Source of the DNA: Pseudomonadota bacterium
GTDB taxonomy: Bacteria > Pseudomonadota > Alphaproteobacteria > Rhizobiales > Methylopilaceae
DNA length: 5,073 nt
Assembly: GCA_023388965.1 (NCBI GenBank)
Contig: JAEWFF010000003.1
Coordinates: 1 to 5,073 of the forward strand
Reading direction: 5' to 3'
The notes beneath the pieces are model-generated. The model ran no database searches. It worked only from the letters and a program-made list of their open reading frames with translations, and was not told the DNA's origin. Numbering within the stretch: the first letter of the stretch is position 1; the number at the start of each line of letters is the position of its first letter. The position numbers and the translations under genes were made by a program. Shown one piece after another: positions 4,414-5,073 of the stretch.

Positions 4414-4797
4414 CCCGCCTGCTGCGGACGTGACTGTGCCGGAACGGTCAACACTGATCGTAAAGCGGGACAGTTTCGAAGTTTCCGGGTCGAAGGTCTG
4501 CAAGATCACTAACGTGCTTTCGCCTCCGCAGGAGGCCTGTAGTTGCTCAATGTTCTTCCCCCGGAGCCCAGCCGAGATCATTGGATCATCTTGGATGTAC
4601 TGTCCGTTGACCCACATTGTCAGCTTGGGGGTGAACTCAGTCACGAAGTCAACGACGTACCGGAGATGGCCGCTCGCACCCGATGGACAGGTAAAGGAGT
4701 AGCTCAGTTCCGAGTGTGCTGGCGGCCGGTAGCCTGATGCTCCAGCAGCCGATGCGAACAGCAGACTCGTAACAGCTACAAAAGACCTCACGCTCAT
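4408..4797 (-). CDS. Secreted or periplasmic protein of unknown function
   Basis: The 129-residue product starts with a clear signal peptide: MSVR, then a hydrophobic core FVAVTSLLFASAA, with probable cleavage after AGA near residue 20. The mature part of about 109 residues looks beta-rich, with LSYSFTCPSG (31-40), HLRYVVDFVTEFTPKLTMWVNGQYI (44-68) and STLVILQTFDPETSKLSRFTISVD (94-117). Two cysteines, C37 and C90, could form a disulfide. The frame is open further upstream, to an ATG at 4866, but those 23 codons lie in attC site 11 and the leader. The ATG at 4795-4797 has GGGAG 6 nt upstream and precedes the signal peptide, so I use it. The stop TAA is formed by the attC 10 core. No family recognised. 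Confidence 0.84.
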   Translation of the reverse strand: MSVRSFVAVTSLLFASAAGASGYRPPAHSELSYSFTCPSGASGHLRYVVDFVTEFTPKLTMWVNGQYIQDDPMISAGLRGKNIEQLQASCGGESTLVILQTFDPETSKLSRFTISVDRSGTVTSAAGGA

Positions 4798-4814
4798 TGC
4801 GAACTCCCAGAGGG

Positions 4815-4926
4815 GCCTAACACCTAAGTTAAGCCGACCCGCGCAGTGGAGCGGACCAGGTGGCAAGCTTTACCTGCCGCCTGTGCCGCGTAACGAAGCG
4901 GGTTCGGCTTGAACGCATTGTTAGGC
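4815..4926 (-). repeat. attC: attC site 11, long class (112 bp), most diverged
   Basis: Cores are GCCTAAC (4815-4821) and GTTAGGC (4920-4926). Length and layout match the long class, but both sides of the hairpin have changed. CCGACCCGC pairs with GCGGGTTCGG, and the central repeat is GGCA / TGCC flanked by altered, partly compensated bases. It ends the cassette cut by the right edge. Confidence 0.92.
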
Positions 4927-5073
4927 CTCAACCCGGCACGAGAAGGCCACCGTGAATTTGCCCAACTCTATTGACTCCCAATCCTTGGACTCGTGGACCG
5001 GCATACTAAGTGTTACCCGCTTGAGGCCGACTGAGTCAGAGAAGCGGTCGAGAACAATATCGGCAACGTCACC
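4921..5073 (-). CDS. C-terminal 50 residues of an unidentified cassette gene (partial)
   Basis: One minus-strand frame is open from the right edge to a TAA at 4921-4923 inside the attC core, the same stop position used by four other genes here. The visible part reads VADIVLDRFSDSVGLKRVTL, then SMPVHESKDWESIELGKF and TVAFSCRVEA at the end. The other two minus frames contain stops or look random. The pattern of a helix ending in DRF, a strand with K-R-V-T-L and a final strand faintly recalls the C-terminus of dihydroneopterin aldolase-like (T-fold) proteins, but this is weak and I do not assign it. The start lies beyond 5073. Confidence 0.65.
   Translation of the reverse strand, partial: GDVADIVLDRFSDSVGLKRVTLSMPVHESKDWESIELGKFTVAFSCRVEA

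Larger units (their letters stand above)
1..5073 (-). mobile_element. Integron gene-cassette array, internal segment
   Basis: Eleven attC-type sites occur at intervals of about 400 to 515 bp, and between them lie single short minus-strand ORFs. Every site has the core pair RYYYAAC / GTTRRRY or a close variant, plus inner arms AAGCCG / CGGCTT. The arm next to the + strand GCCTAAC end is TTAAGCCG and the other is CGGCTTGAA, which is the reverse complement of the usual attC orientation. The cassettes therefore read right to left, in agreement with all credible genes. Taking the IntI cut between G and TT of each core, the complete cassettes are 109-540, 541-1011, 1012-1504, 1505-1959, 1960-2472, 2473-2933, 2934-3391, 3392-3905, 3906-4307 and 4308-4820. 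No integrase, attI or transposase is seen here. That the integrase lies to the right is inferred from standard integron layout. Confidence 0.96.

Noticed and set aside
4798..4866. Upstream ATG at 4866 extending the secreted protein by 23 residues
   Set aside because: The extra codons lie in attC site 11 and the leader. They would bury the signal peptide, and the ATG at 4797 has a good GGGAG.
103..4926. CRISPR array
   Set aside because: The repeats are regularly spaced, but they are 60-117 bp, contain attC cores and hairpins, and alternate with genes of about 350-450 bp rather than short spacers.
103..4926. Rho-independent terminators at the hairpins
   Set aside because: The hairpins are GC-rich but have no T-tract on either side; they are explained as attC structures.

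Overview
This window is an internal slice of an integron gene-cassette array. Eleven attC recombination sites (one near each end) separate ten complete cassettes of about 400 to 515 bp, plus cut-off cassettes at both edges. Every site reads GCCTAAC ... GTTAGGC (one has a variant core) around an imperfect hairpin whose arms are AAGCCG / CGGCTT. The arm sequences, the bulged T on the + strand and the gene positions all show that the array runs right to left. All credible genes are on the minus strand, and each gene is followed by its own attC at lower coordinates. No integrase gene, attI or Pc promoter is present; by integron convention they should lie beyond the right edge (above 5073).

The DNA is moderately GC-rich. 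Minus-strand read-through of the sites gives tails such as NNSFKPMPLRGTA. From memory these resemble integron-derived tails in Gammaproteobacteria, especially Xanthomonadaceae and relatives (Xanthomonas/Lysobacter type), and in environmental metagenomes. That assignment is a guess. A chromosomal (sedentary) integron fits best, because the array is long, has no resistance genes and is full of small unknown proteins.

Layout in the direction of transcription (right to left): the 3' end of an unknown gene (4921-5073); a secreted/periplasmic protein (4408-4797); a two-helix membrane peptide in a cassette with a variant core (4029-4244); a conserved hypothetical protein with a TTG start (3440-3895); a tail-anchored protein (3052-3366); a MAPEG-family membrane protein (2521-2910); a soluble unknown protein ending in an attC-coded tail (1968-2462); a membrane-anchored small protein filling its cassette (1613-1951); an OsmC/Ohr-family protein (1060-1476); a multi-helix membrane protein with an attC-coded tail (549-1001); a cassette without a convincing gene (215-534); and the start of a related cassette (1-102).

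The genes look like independent cargo rather than one pathway. The only recognisable functions, OsmC and MAPEG, both belong to families tied to thiol, glutathione or hydroperoxide chemistry. Expression is probably by read-through from an upstream promoter. Sequence features suggest that several start and stop codons use bases of the attC sites themselves. The sites fall into a 60-bp class, a 112-bp class and one 117-bp variant with an insertion in the hairpin tip, so the array was assembled from cassettes with different attC histories.
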